Source of the DNA: Exophiala sp. HKRS030
Taxonomy: Eukaryota > Ascomycota > Eurotiomycetes > Chaetothyriales > Herpotrichiellaceae
NCBI GenBank assembly: GCA_023897205.1
Contig: JAHWDD010000002.1
Location: forward strand, 4,402,001 to 4,466,000
DNA length: 64,000 bases
Reading direction: 5' to 3'
Below the pieces are notes generated by a model. It was not told where the DNA came from and ran no database searches. It saw nothing but the letters and a program-made list of their open reading frames with translations. The translations under genes were made by a program, and so were the position numbers. Of the stretch, positions 1 to 9,463 are shown piece after piece; position 1 is the first letter of the stretch; each line of letters begins with the position of its first letter.

Positions 1-1292
1 CATCGCACGCTCAAGGATCTCTATGGCCTGTGGAAGGTTCCTTGATAGAGGGTCCTTCCGCACAGTACATTGGATGACTTCTAAACTTGGCGAACACTCT
101 GGAGCCTGACCCATGGTGCGCCTCAGCAGGGAAGAGATGGTGTGGAGCATTCGAGTATCCGACGATTTAAGCGCATCAATCTCGGTACTACCGTTGGTGC
201 TAAGTGCAGGGTTTGCCGTCTTCTCCTGAAAGGGGTTCTTGGTCTTTGTCATTACCCTCCAGACAAGCAGTCCAAAGGAGTAAGCATCAGTCTTCGGGAG
301 TTGATCAGTCGGAATCCATTCAAGCCATTCGGGAGCATTCCAGGGAACCGTGCCGCCAGGAAGGCGTGCTCCATCGCCGGCTTCTGCTAGAGAGAATCCA
401 AAGTCCGCGACCTTGGCCACAAAGCCAGACTTCGCATCAGTGCACACGAGAATGTTTTCGGATTTCACATCAGAGTGGATTATCCCGCAGTTATGGAGTG
501 CGCTCAGCCCTTTGGCAACATCGTAACAGAGTTTGAGTCGCATCGCGTGCGAGATGTCATCTCGAAGAGTGACGTCTGCAAGGTTACCTTTTCCGGCCTA
601 AATCAGTTGACTGCTTTTTTGATGGTATTTTGATGGTATGGTCGAAGGGCATTCTTACCTGCATCAGCATACTCCAGAATCAGACCAGGCCATTTGGTCT
701 TAAGATCATACTGATCGTCCTCCCAGGTAATGCCAAGTAGTTGAATGACGTTGTCGTGGAACATCAGGGGTTCGTGCCTGAGTACTCGGATTTCGAATAG
801 CATATGCTTCAACCGTTTGCGCAGTCCTAAACCAACGTCTTCCACTTTAGAGGTAATACGAGGGGTCTTGACCACGACATGCCCTGAAGTAATGCATTCA
901 CACGGTACTCGGACCTTCATCGCAGTAAAGGTAGCACCTCGTCCAATGATGGTGCTGGGATAGCGATAGACGGTATCAGCCACATGTCCCGCGTGATGAG
1001 CCCTGTTGCCGTTCATTGCCTTGCTCATGGGCTCAATTGACCCGGCTAGGGAGATCAGATCATATATCTTCGGATTAACAATAGGAGATGATGGAAGAAT
1101 TCGTCTAGTGCTTTCAATGCGGTATCTCTTATCGTTTGTCTGTACGGTGGCTGTTGAGCACTCGGTTTTCGGACTTGCTCCTCCCGGTCGGATTGTCGAA
1201 TTTGACGATCTGGATCTGGGGACATCGCTGCTAGAAACTCCTGTTCCTGAGGCATTGGGCGAAGGTGCGAAGAAATGAAAGCGGTTGGACAT
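1..1292 (-). CDS. Ser/Thr protein kinase, 3' end outside the window
   Basis: Protein kinase of the receptor-like/TKL-like fungal type. The first exon (659-1292) holds a low-complexity Ser/Pro-rich N-terminus of about 110 residues, then the N-lobe: glycine loop GRGATFT, the ATP lysine in HVVVK, the alpha-C glutamate in LFEIRVL and the hinge LILEYADA. An intron (576-658, GTAAG to TTGCAG, 83 bp) leads to the second exon with HSDVKSENI (HRD with Ser for Arg), DFG in VADFGFS and APE in WNAPEWLEW. All catalytic residues (K, E, D, N, DFG-D) are present, so it should be active. The alternative acceptor TTTAG at 598 gives an early stop, so the 576 acceptor is preferred. The frame is still open at base 1. 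It is divergent from the HeLo-pseudokinase gene at 2032, and the substrate is unknown. Family call is firm; a partner role is inference. Confidence 0.85.
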
Positions 1293-1594
1293 GGTGTACT
1301 TTGACCGTTATTTCTCCAAATTGAAGGTCCTATTACGTTCAAGTAGGGCTTAGAGGGGAGAGTCTCGGTGCAAGATAAAGATATCGTCAGTGGTTGCGGC
1401 TCTTGACCTGACAATGGCACTTATTGCCGTTCGCCAGTTCTGACGGAGCACGATCGATGCCTGATGGGAGACTTGAATTTCATCATGCTCACTAGCTTAG
1501 CGCGTCTGCAAGCGCAGCAAGCTGAATGATGAGGCTTTCTCCTCGCATGTTTCATGCAAGCCTGCCACATCTCCTCCGTACTTAGGCAACACAT

Positions 1595-1942
1595 TCAATT
1601 GGGGAACGAGCGCCACAAACATCCAAGCGCCACCACCGTATAGGCTTCCCCTTGTTCGACAGTCAATTCACGGGCAAAACTACCGCTGAGGATGACCCCT
1701 TTCGGATGTTGGACTTCATCAATCTGGTATGAAACTAAGCCTGATCGCAACTTCTTGCCCTCGGAAGGTCTGTTTCGGCAGATCATGAAATCGCTTCGGG
1801 ACATACCTTGTGTACGCAGCCAATAGTGTTGATGTAGTTTGCCTTGGCACTAGCCTGATGGCTTCGTCCAGACTCAACAAGCAAGACAGGTGCCTGTTTT
1901 CTATTAATAGACCTTCTGACTTTGTTAGCACGGCGCTACGTT
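1595..1942 (-). pseudogene. Decayed coding remnant with one intron
   Basis: Between the two kinase genes the minus strand holds two protein-like stretches that join in phase 0 across a well-formed intron (1724-1806, 83 bp, GTATGT to CCAG). The upstream part reads APVLLVESGRSHQASAKANY and continues to CVHK; the downstream part runs from IDEVQHPKG to LWRSFPN and a stop at 1595. The upstream part has no start codon: it is open only back to a TAG at about 1943 and then meets the promoter region of the HeLo gene. I do not recognise the family. It is probably the tail of a lost gene, or chance. Confidence 0.25.
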
Positions 1943-2031
1943 TGGGCAGAGGTTCTATCTCATCGTGCGTGAAGCCTTGCTGAAGAAAGCCGTGATTGCG
2001 AACCTCTAACAGCGGCAACATTCACCACGAC

Positions 2032-3663
2032 ATGGATACTAGCGGGTTAATAGGGGCAACCAGTCTGGGGATTCAGGTCTTTCAGCTCTTCGGCTCTTGT
2101 CTAAGTGGTTATCAAGAGCTGCTCGCCGTTTTCGACAAAGAATCTGACCTCTCGATGTTAAGATGTCGACTGGAGATCGAGATACAGCGCTTTGAGCTGT
2201 GGGGGAATGCGGCCAAGGCTTCGAACGGGTTCGACATTTCCACCCGCCATGCCGAGACAGTTATATCCACCCTTCGCTGTCTGGAGGAGCTCATTGCCAG
2301 TGGTGGTTCCCTTGTTTCGAAACACTCAGAGACGATTCACGGCCAACCGTCTGGTCAATCAGACACGATATCATCGGGGTTTAAATGTATTGCTAAACAG
2401 GCTAGCTGGCTCGTCACGGACAAAAAGAAATTCGAGAACATAGTCAGCGATGTCAAGGCAATCAATGACTCCTTGATCTCCTTGTTGAGGGAATCCAGTG
2501 CTCGGCAAGTTGACCAGTCGTTCTACAAACTAGCGATCAACGTTCTTGGGACAGATAATTTCTCGAAGCTAAATCTGTTACAATCAGCCACTTCTGAAAC
2601 ATATACTGAGATTTGTGCTTTGGCAGCACTGAAAGCCCTGAAACTTTCCTTGGATCATGCAGAGAACCTGGCAACAATACAAAATGGACCAGCACTGGAG
2701 CCACAACCTCCCGAAATCACTTGGATCCATGTCGCCGAAGCAGATGTCGATCCCGATCAACTATTGGCGAGAAAGGTGCTAGATCGTCGTCCTATGCTTC
2801 TCAATTGGCGACGACTCCCGAAAAGCCCCAGCGTCCGTGCAAAGATGATATCAAGAATGAGGTGGACCATGGCATTTCTCGCACAGGCCCCTAGATTGAA
2901 GGATTTGAGGGCTCTCCCGGTCTATGGCGCCACTCTGGACACCGGACAAGAGTATGTGGCAATGATCTATCAACATCCCGAGGCAATTTGGGATCGAGTT
3001 CCTACTTCCTTGTATGATTTGTTAGAATCACCGCTGAGACGGGCAAGACTTCCTTCATTGAATCAAAGGATCTCGCTGGCAACAACTCTCGCAAAAGCCT
3101 TGCTCCAGCTCCATACAGGCGGCTGGGTCCACAAGTCCATATCGTCAACCAATGTTATCTTCTTCTGCCCTGATAACAGCCAAGCTAGTCCTAATGGCAC
3201 TTCGTCCGACTTTGTCAGAGCCCCGTATCTCATTGGCTATGGCTACTCTCGAGTGGACGATATGATGAGCTTATCCAATTCTGATCCCCAGTTTTCAGAG
3301 ACGCTTCCTCTAGACCACCATGCAGATCTCTACCGACATCCTAGCACGTTCGGGACAAGCAAAAGTCGGAATGCTTTTAAGAAGACATACGACATCTACA
3401 GTCTTGGTATCATTCTATTGGAAATAGCGCTATGGAAGACCTGTGCTCCTGCTGTAGCTGGAGTGAACCCAAAGGATGTGCGCAGATTTCTAACTGATAA
3501 ATACTTGGAAGGCAACCTGGCTTACCGTGTAGGTGAAACGTACCAGGAAGTCGTTCGGACGTGCCTTACAGGAGATTTTGGTGATCCTGGGAAAGAAAAG
3601 AACTGGCTACAGGTTCAGTTCTTGGAACGGGTAGTCCGGAGACTTGAGATTTGCCGACCGTGA
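2032..3663 (+). CDS. HeLo-domain pseudokinase, putative cell-death executor
   Basis: Single-exon protein of 543 aa; ATG at 2032 (the frame is open a little upstream without an ATG). The N-terminus, SGLIGATSLGIQVFQLF followed by GYQELLAVF, is a HeLo-type alpha-helical domain (residues 1 to about 200), the membrane-targeting module of HET-S and related fungal death proteins. The C-terminal half is a degenerate kinase: GGWVHKSISSTNVIF where an active kinase has HRD (HKS here, Asp lost, Asn kept), YLIGYGYSRVDD in place of DFG, then DIYSLGIILLEIALW for helix F. It should therefore bind but not phosphorylate. A HeLo-like four-helix domain fused to a pseudokinase is the layout of animal MLKL. It lies head to head with an apparently active kinase (1-1292). 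No amyloid motif was seen. Domain call firm; killing function inferred. Confidence 0.85.
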   Translation: MDTSGLIGATSLGIQVFQLFGSCLSGYQELLAVFDKESDLSMLRCRLEIEIQRFELWGNAAKASNGFDISTRHAETVISTLRCLEELIASGGSLVSKHSETIHGQPSGQSDTISSGFKCIAKQASWLVTDKKKFENIVSDVKAINDSLISLLRESSARQVDQSFYKLAINVLGTDNFSKLNLLQSATSETYTEICALAALKALKLSLDHAENLATIQNGPALEPQPPEITWIHVAEADVDPDQLLARKVLDRRPMLLNWRRLPKSPSVRAKMISRMRWTMAFLAQAPRLKDLRALPVYGATLDTGQEYVAMIYQHPEAIWDRVPTSLYDLLESPLRRARLPSLNQRISLATTLAKALLQLHTGGWVHKSISSTNVIFFCPDNSQASPNGTSSDFVRAPYLIGYGYSRVDDMMSLSNSDPQFSETLPLDHHADLYRHPSTFGTSKSRNAFKKTYDIYSLGIILLEIALWKTCAPAVAGVNPKDVRRFLTDKYLEGNLAYRVGETYQEVVRTCLTGDFGDPGKEKNWLQVQFLERVVRRLEICRP

Positions 3664-4318
3664 CATTAACCCTCAAGTACTTTGAGAACCTGAACCGAAC
3701 ACGAGTAGAAGGGTTGACCAGTGAATGCAGGCTGGTAGGTTTGTGATATTTGTTGAGAGAATAACCTGCGGCATTACTTTCACTACCTTGCTGGACTTGC
3801 GAAGTGAAGCAACCAGGAGTGTTCGGTGTCTCGTTATTGGGTTGTTTGCAGAAAGTATTGATGAAGTTGCCCTGTGGCATCAAGTCAGTGTTTGCTGAGA
3901 ATTGCTTCTTCCACATGATGTAGGGGAGGCAGTAAAGCTAGTGTGGCATCATGTTGAAAAGTCCCGCCACCAGAGAACAAGGACAGAATGAATGAGGACA
4001 TGATCCAGCTTGTTTCTGGGGCACCCTCACCTCTGTGAGAAAGGAGTCAGTCCGGCGAGACTATTGAAGCAATTGCTCTGCGAGTATAGCAAACAGGCCG
4101 GGCAGATTCCGTTGGATGCTGTGATTGGGCGTGTCAGGACTGGCAAATCATTGTCACGATCTGAACAACCTGCACGGGGCTCAACAAAAAGGGGGTCTAT
4201 GCTGGTAGACCAAAGCCTATTCATGGAAGACGTGTATCAGATCGTGACTGATTGTATATCAATGCACACATAATTGTTGTCATTTCATCTTTCTGACCGG
4301 ACCTTACGGTCCGCAAAA
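3664..4318. other. Intergenic, no supported gene
   Basis: Only short open frames (a 116-codon minus frame overlapping the end of the HeLo gene and an 87-codon plus frame from 4010). Neither shows a domain, introns or convincing composition. Confidence 0.5.
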
Positions 4319-5113
4319 TCAAACGACTACCGTCCTGGGTACCGTATTTCTCCCGGTGCTGTGCTGGTGCAAGGAGTTCCATCCATATTCGCACACTACA
4401 CTATGACGCCGGTTTGATGTAGCATAGTTGAACGCGGACCATCGCTGGTGCAGAAGGTTGAAGACAATATTCATTCCTTCTAGGCATGCTGTGTTGTCGC
4501 GATTGTTTAAAGAGAGGATCCAATCGTCGAGGGAGCGAAAGCGTGGAATGCGTGGGAGAATATACTCAGGCTCGATCAACCTATTGAAGTAAAGGATCGG
4601 AGTTGTCAAACCGAAATGAAGTCTTGTTGAGAACACTCCAGTTGGGCAGGCGACCTTTGCCTGCAGAAAATTCCTATAGCCTTGTAGGTACGTGTATGGA
4701 CGCCTTGAGACTGAGCCCGAGTTGCTCAATTGGAGGACGACTCGGACGGCCCGTTGATGGTGCCAATGACCTTCGTACGACGATTCAGGAGCCGCTAAAT
4801 GGACATGGATGTCGTGGATCTTTCGCAAGCAACGACAAATTGACGCTGGGAAAAATCCACAAGCAGCGCTTGCCAGCAAACGTCGGACTGTGCTTGTAGG
4901 TAGACCTCCGAAGTTCGATTGCAATCTAACATACCTAAGCCTTCTGGCCTTGAGATTAGCAGGGAGATCTCTCGATACTGGCAACTGCGAATGGCCATCC
5001 ATACGTACCATGCCAGGTTCAATCAGGCTGGGACATGAGCTCGAAGTATCAGATGTGATCTCGACGCACGCAGGCTCCAGAAGTAGTTTGCTATCTCGCT
5101 TAGCGCCGATCAA
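4319..5113 (-). CDS. Doubtful hypothetical protein, 264 codons
   Basis: Open frame of 264 codons, unusually long for non-coding DNA here. The C-terminal half (LHFGLTTPILYFNRL, then EYILPRIPRFRSLDDWILSL) has a protein-like composition; the N-terminal half looks less so. No domain recognised. It may be a relic of a large ankyrin-type protein gene or chance. The next gene downstream on this strand is the HeLo gene region, which is transcribed the other way. Confidence 0.25.
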   Translation of the reverse strand: MIGAKRDSKLLLEPACVEITSDTSSSCPSLIEPGMVRMDGHSQLPVSRDLPANLKARRLRYVRLQSNFGGLPTSTVRRLLASAACGFFPASICRCLRKIHDIHVHLAAPESSYEGHWHHQRAVRVVLQLSNSGSVSRRPYTYLQGYRNFLQAKVACPTGVFSTRLHFGLTTPILYFNRLIEPEYILPRIPRFRSLDDWILSLNNRDNTACLEGMNIVFNLLHQRWSAFNYATSNRRHSVVCEYGWNSLHQHSTGRNTVPRTVVV

Positions 5114-5444
5114 AAAGGTGAATCACATTGCTAAAGTCTCCGTCTCGTCTCGCTAACCGTGCTGAAACACGGCGTACTTGATCTAGCCCCTTCATGACAT
5201 GAAATCCACAATCATGTTTTCAATCCGTACACATGTTGCCCTAGCGTAAGTTGGTAGACATTCTATGCACATCGCCGAAGGCAAAAAGTCAGACACAGAC
5301 AACAAGGAAGCGGCTACCTCTGTTGGGCAGAAAAATGAGACTGAGAAGGTGGGAAACAGGTAGAATTGGTTAAACCATAGATATGCACACACTTAATCTA
5401 CTATACCGAGCTGAGATGACCCGAAAAAACAGCAAAAAAGAACG
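5114..5444. other. Intergenic spacer before the tRNA gene
   Basis: No gene seen. The two T6 stretches that end the tRNA gene (on the minus strand) lie at its right end. Confidence 0.4.
5424..5439 (-). terminator. RNA polymerase III T-run terminators
   Basis: Two T6 stretches on the minus strand (5434-5439 and 5424-5429). The first begins 5 nt after the last base of the tRNA, which supports a functional or recently functional Pol III unit. Confidence 0.6.
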
Positions 5445-5479
5445 TGGCGGCACCCGGAATCGAACCGGGATCGGATCGG

Positions 5480-5502
5480 AGCTGGTTGTCTTTGACGACA
5501 AT
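5480..5502 (-). other. Canonical 23-nt tRNA intron after position 37
   Basis: Sits one base 3' of the GTG anticodon, the normal eukaryotic site. It contains a small hairpin (TTGTC paired with GACAA), as expected for an endonuclease-cleaved tRNA intron. Confidence 0.6.
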
Positions 5503-5527
5503 CCACAACGATACATGCTGACCATTA

Positions 5528-5588
5528 CTATCAAGCATGTTAGCTGCAAGGCGCTTGTGACGGCAATTGGGATGAACTGAAAACTCAC
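5528..5588 (-). other. 61-nt spliceosomal-intron-like insertion in the tRNA D arm
   Basis: Starts GTGAGT (5583-5588), has a CTAAC branch-point match (5539-5543) and ends GATAG (5528). These are the donor, branch and acceptor of fungal mRNA introns, and the length matches other introns here. It splits the internal A box promoter. Exact removal restores the D stem and loop. Confidence 0.6.
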
Positions 5589-5600
5589 CACCATGCCACC

Positions 5601-6387
5601 GCCTTGATTAGCAGTCAAAATTCGATAGTCAAAATTATATCCTTTGAATTTAATGCCTGCTCTACGTGCCCCTCTTTGTGGGTGCTCTGGTGCCCATGAG
5701 GGGCGCCACACGTGATTTGAGGCTTTTCCCTCCTAACATCCTCAAGGATCGTGTTTCGCTCTTGGAAGTGGGTAGAGATGTGGGTTGTTCGCCTGTTGCT
5801 GACCGCACAGCTCGATCGACCGCGGAGTATTTCCTGAGGTATTTGCATCCAAGGGGCTGTGTTAACTTGGTCTACGAATCACGTTGTGTTTAGCATGCCA
5901 GACATGATGAATTACTGGTTTCGGTGCGGTCGAGATCCAGGAGGATTAAATTTGTTTCATGCTTACCGGGCACATGAAAACCCATCTGCAGTATGCATGG
6001 AAAAAGGAAGTGCATGAGGAATCACAAAGAAATCATCAATGCTACTTGCCAATGATAGCGCTTTTCGAGTAAGATTACATATCATATTCCACACCAATAT
6101 CGGTGATACCAAATACACCAGTATGCACTGTTTGCAATTATCCTTCTCAGAGGTTAGAGCTAAGATGTGTGCCATAGATGATTTTGGTGCGCCTGCGCGA
6201 TGCTAATACATCACAGAACCTTCTTGTTCGGAAAAGTTGAGCTGGATCTGTATGAGGCTTAAAAGATGAGGTGATGACACTCTTGCTCACGTATCCAAAC
6301 TCACGCCGATCGACCCCTTCCGACCGCGCAAATCCCATCAATAAATCGTAGAAATCATAAATTCGTGGGTTGACAGAAGTACGAGTT
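5601..6387. other. Intergenic, no supported gene
   Basis: Short overlapping frames on both strands, none with recognisable content. Confidence 0.5.
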
Positions 6388-7727
6388 TCACCGTCCAGCT
6401 TCTAGTTGCGAAGGGGTAGGCTGAACGTCTGGGGCAGTCGAACCACCGCCGTGGCCTGTGGCTTCTGTTCGTCTTTCACGACCGGGAAGTCGGAACCCAG
6501 GTAATCTTGATCTCCATGTTGGCCTCTCAGGCACCTGCTGAGCTATCACGGCCTCACTATTTGTCGTAGTTGGATTCGCGTGGCCCGTTCTTCTCTCATG
6601 GCCAGAATGCTCGGTTCGCATGGCTCCCGCTCCTCGGTGCCTTTCATCACTGTAGACGAGGCCCATGAAACGGCCGGGAATATTGATGCCCGGTCTTCTG
6701 CCCGTACGGGCAGCTCGACCGCCTCCAATGATGGAGAAAGCGGTAGGAGGGGCTGGGGGCAGGTCTCCGTTGGTAGCAGTCCTGGCGAGGCCATCCCCAT
6801 TTACTCCTTCGGGTCGGGGCTTTGGCACGTAGTAATCTGCTTTACACAATGGACAGCAAGCACGTCTGGAAGTCAGCCATGGATCGACACATGAAGCATG
6901 AAACGCGTGACCACAATGTAGTCCACGGACGTCATCGTCATCTTCAATCGTGTCGATGCAGATGGCACAGGCATCCCCAGGATCGGGTAATTGTTCAGCG
7001 GGTACTGCAGTTTGGATATGCTCATCGTCGTCATCATCGTCGTGAGAAGTGACCTTGTGTACAACTGGGGAATCTGGAACGGAATCGGCCGATTTTGGCC
7101 GTGAGGGAGTCCCAGGGCGAGTATCAGCACGGCCTTGATCGCTAACGAGTTCTGGCTTCGCATGTTCCTGGGCCTTCTTTTCATTCTTTTCATTCTCGAT
7201 GGCTTGAGCCAATTCTCGAGCCTCAGAGCTGGTTGTGAGATCTTTTGAGTCTCGTGATTCTCTGTGTAAACTTGCAGGTCGGGTTGGGGCTCGTGAAGCG
7301 GTATTGATACCTCCGGCGGTAGGTAAACCTTCATCGGCTCTGGAAGCCCGCCAGGACTTGTATTTTGTGAGGGGGAATTTCTCGTTGACTTCATCCATTG
7401 TCATCAACTTCTTTTCCCTTCTTCTGCGGTGCTGTCTGGGCATAGCGCCCAAGTCGACTCCATCGGGATCTTCACCATTCATACGTGCTCTATTACGCTG
7501 GTTGTATCGGAAGCAGTACTTCACACCGACAATAATCCTGAAAAGTAATTAGTCCGGGAGTTGGATTCGATACATTGTCGATCACAAGCTCACCATAAGT
7601 TCGTGAAGACGACTCCAAAACCTAAAGCAACGAAGAAAAGTAGTGGTGAACTGGGTCCATTGCCGCCGTTGGGTTGACCAGTTGGCGTAGGAGTGACTGT
7701 CGGCAATGCAGTTGTTGTGGACGCCAT
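6388..7727 (-). CDS. Membrane-anchored RING-H2 E3 ubiquitin ligase
   Basis: 427 aa from two exons; intron 7538-7593 (56 bp, GTGAGC to TTCAG) lies inside the membrane segment. The start ATG at 7727 opens a short Thr/Pro-rich lumenal tail, then one transmembrane helix (LLFFVALGFGVVF, completed by TNLWIIVGVKY after the intron), a basic stretch and a charged linker. The RING-H2 finger follows: CAIC, LHCGHAFHASC and RRACCPLC give the C3H2C3 ligand set. A disordered Arg-rich tail ends the protein. One membrane span followed by RING-H2 is the plan of fungal and plant ATL-type ligases that act on endomembranes. Substrate unknown. The C5 run at 6755-6759 is read in frame here, so not every G/C run is faulty in this assembly. 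Confidence 0.88.
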
Positions 7728-9463
7728 TTTGCGCTCGGGGCAAAGTTAAGAGTATGGCAAGACCAGTAGTTGTTAATGCGCCTCTGAAGCAACGTTGGTT
7801 GCTGACGTTGACCACTCAAGGTACCAAAGTGGTGGTCATTGAAATGGTCGGATGAGACAATAGAGGCCAAAATAAAGCACTCGATGGAAGATGGAAATCC
7901 TGCAGGAGTGAGATTGAGGTTGTTTGATGTTGTGAGGTGTGGAATTTGAAATCGAGTGGTGGTGTTTCAAGGGCTTCGGTAAGTAGGAACTTCAGGAGCT
8001 GGGGGCGAAAGGTTGGCGGGCACTGGGGCCGCACCGTGATAGCACGAAGCGCAAGGTGCAGGCTAAGCGATGTTAAGACTCGGTACTATATGAGTCGTAT
8101 TGCAAGATGAATGCAATATCGGCCTCAGACAGAGACTGGAGGTGTAGAATGGTGGCGACGGGGAGACTGTGACGAGTCGATGGCGAGGATGAGAATGAGA
8201 ATGAGAATGAGGGATGAAGAGAGAGAAGGTTAGCAAGAATGGATGGCAGGACGGTGGCCACCAGCCTTGAACGGGAGCGAGAGGGAAGGAAGGTGCGAAA
8301 GGCTAAATCTTAAGTGATGCACGGTGCAGGAGCGAGCAGCAAGCAACAACCAGGAAGGCACCGACTCACGGTGGTGTCGAGCAGGTGAGGTGGGTGGATA
8401 GTCTCGTGGAGGAAGGCCCGATGGTGCAGGACCAACCAACTAATTACTACCTAACTAACTACCTAGCAGGTGCCTAGTAAATACGGAGTAGTGCCTCTGT
8501 GGTTAACTGACGAGCTAAGTGGCTAGGCGACCGGTTAGGTGACTGGTTAAGGCAAGAGAAGGCTGGTCAAGCAAAGCAACACCTCTTTAGGCATGCCGGG
8601 GAGGGTGGCCAGGGTTCGACTCGACCGCCAAATGACTTGGGTCTTTGCGCCAAACTCGAAAAAGTAAAGTCATACCCCAGGCGTGCCCGGGGTGCGCAAG
8701 AGTCGAAGTCTCGGCATGTTAACCATATAAAGGATTACACAGTCGACTCATCATCACTATCGAGTGGCGACATCTTCCCCACATCGTAGTCGTCCGCGAC
8801 ATGTGATCTTAAGTCGGACATTGATACACTTCATCAGAGTGCTTCTTGTAGGTACGAGTTGATCTAGCTGGACGTGCGGAATCTTTCGCAACCTGAGTGA
8901 TCATGACGATATTGTCTAACAGACCCATGACGAAGAATAACAGCTTTGAAGATATCTCGAAGCCTGAACGAGACCCCGGGGAGACCGCGGACTGGGCATT
9001 GGGGATCTGCTGTAACTCCGGGAGGGACTACAACTAGTTAGTTAGCATTACTTGCTAGCCCCAGTGGCTTATGAGGTAACCAAATACAGACCCGTACTTG
9101 TCTCGTTATCTGTGTCAGACATGCAACTATTCCTGAAAGCTGGTGAATGCGCGGACACATTATTAACAAGATACTCCATATTAGTACTGGGGAATTGATC
9201 CAGGTCATGTCATTACGGTATTATGGATCAAACCATCTTTAATCAATCATGCCAAGCTCTCTGGCATGACTCAACATGTCGCAAAAGCAGCAACAACATG
9301 GACGGACCCGTAAACATTCGGGAGCCCTTGATAACTTACCAAAATGAACGCCATCCAGACGCTTTTCACAAATGTGTACTTGTACTGTGCGTAAGACGGG
9401 CAGCCTGGTTTCAAAATCGTACTACATCATTGTATGAAATCTTGTATACCTTTTTGGCGTTAT
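7728..9463. other. Intergenic, low-complexity promoter region
   Basis: No gene supported. It contains a short GAGAAT repeat (about 8190-8210), a run of CTAACTAACTACC-like sequence (about 8440-8470) and one copy of the recurrent nonamer TACGGAGTA (8482-8490). Open frames here are proline/serine-rich artefacts of pyrimidine-rich DNA. Confidence 0.5.

Larger units (their letters stand above)
5445..5600 (-). tRNA. tRNA-His (GUG), interrupted in the D arm and in the anticodon loop
   Basis: Read on the minus strand from 5600. Acceptor 5' strand GGTGGCA (5594-5600) pairs with TGCCGCC (5446-5452) through one G-U pair, with A73 at 5445. The T arm CCCGG-TTCGATT-CCGGG (5453-5469) contains a perfect B box. 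The anticodon stem and loop are TATCG-TTGTGG, anticodon GTG at 5504-5506, and after a 23-nt intron C-CGATC; the outermost stem pair (T27/C43) is mismatched. The D arm begins GGTG at 5589 and continues TAATGGTCAGCAT from 5527, with a 61-nt insertion between. Removing both insertions leaves 72 nt with a normal cloverleaf and the A box TGGTGTAATGG. T6 runs follow the 3' end. The isotype rests on the GTG anticodon and the CGTTGTGG context typical of eukaryotic tRNA-His. It could be an inactivated copy. Confidence 0.7.

Noticed and set aside
1719..2021. 100-codon minus frame next to the HeLo start
   Set aside because: Its frame cannot be joined to the downstream exon-like stretch across the 83-bp intron; the neighbouring frame can.
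8610..8630. B-box-like GGTTCGACTC
   Set aside because: No T stem, acceptor stem or anticodon arm can be formed around it.
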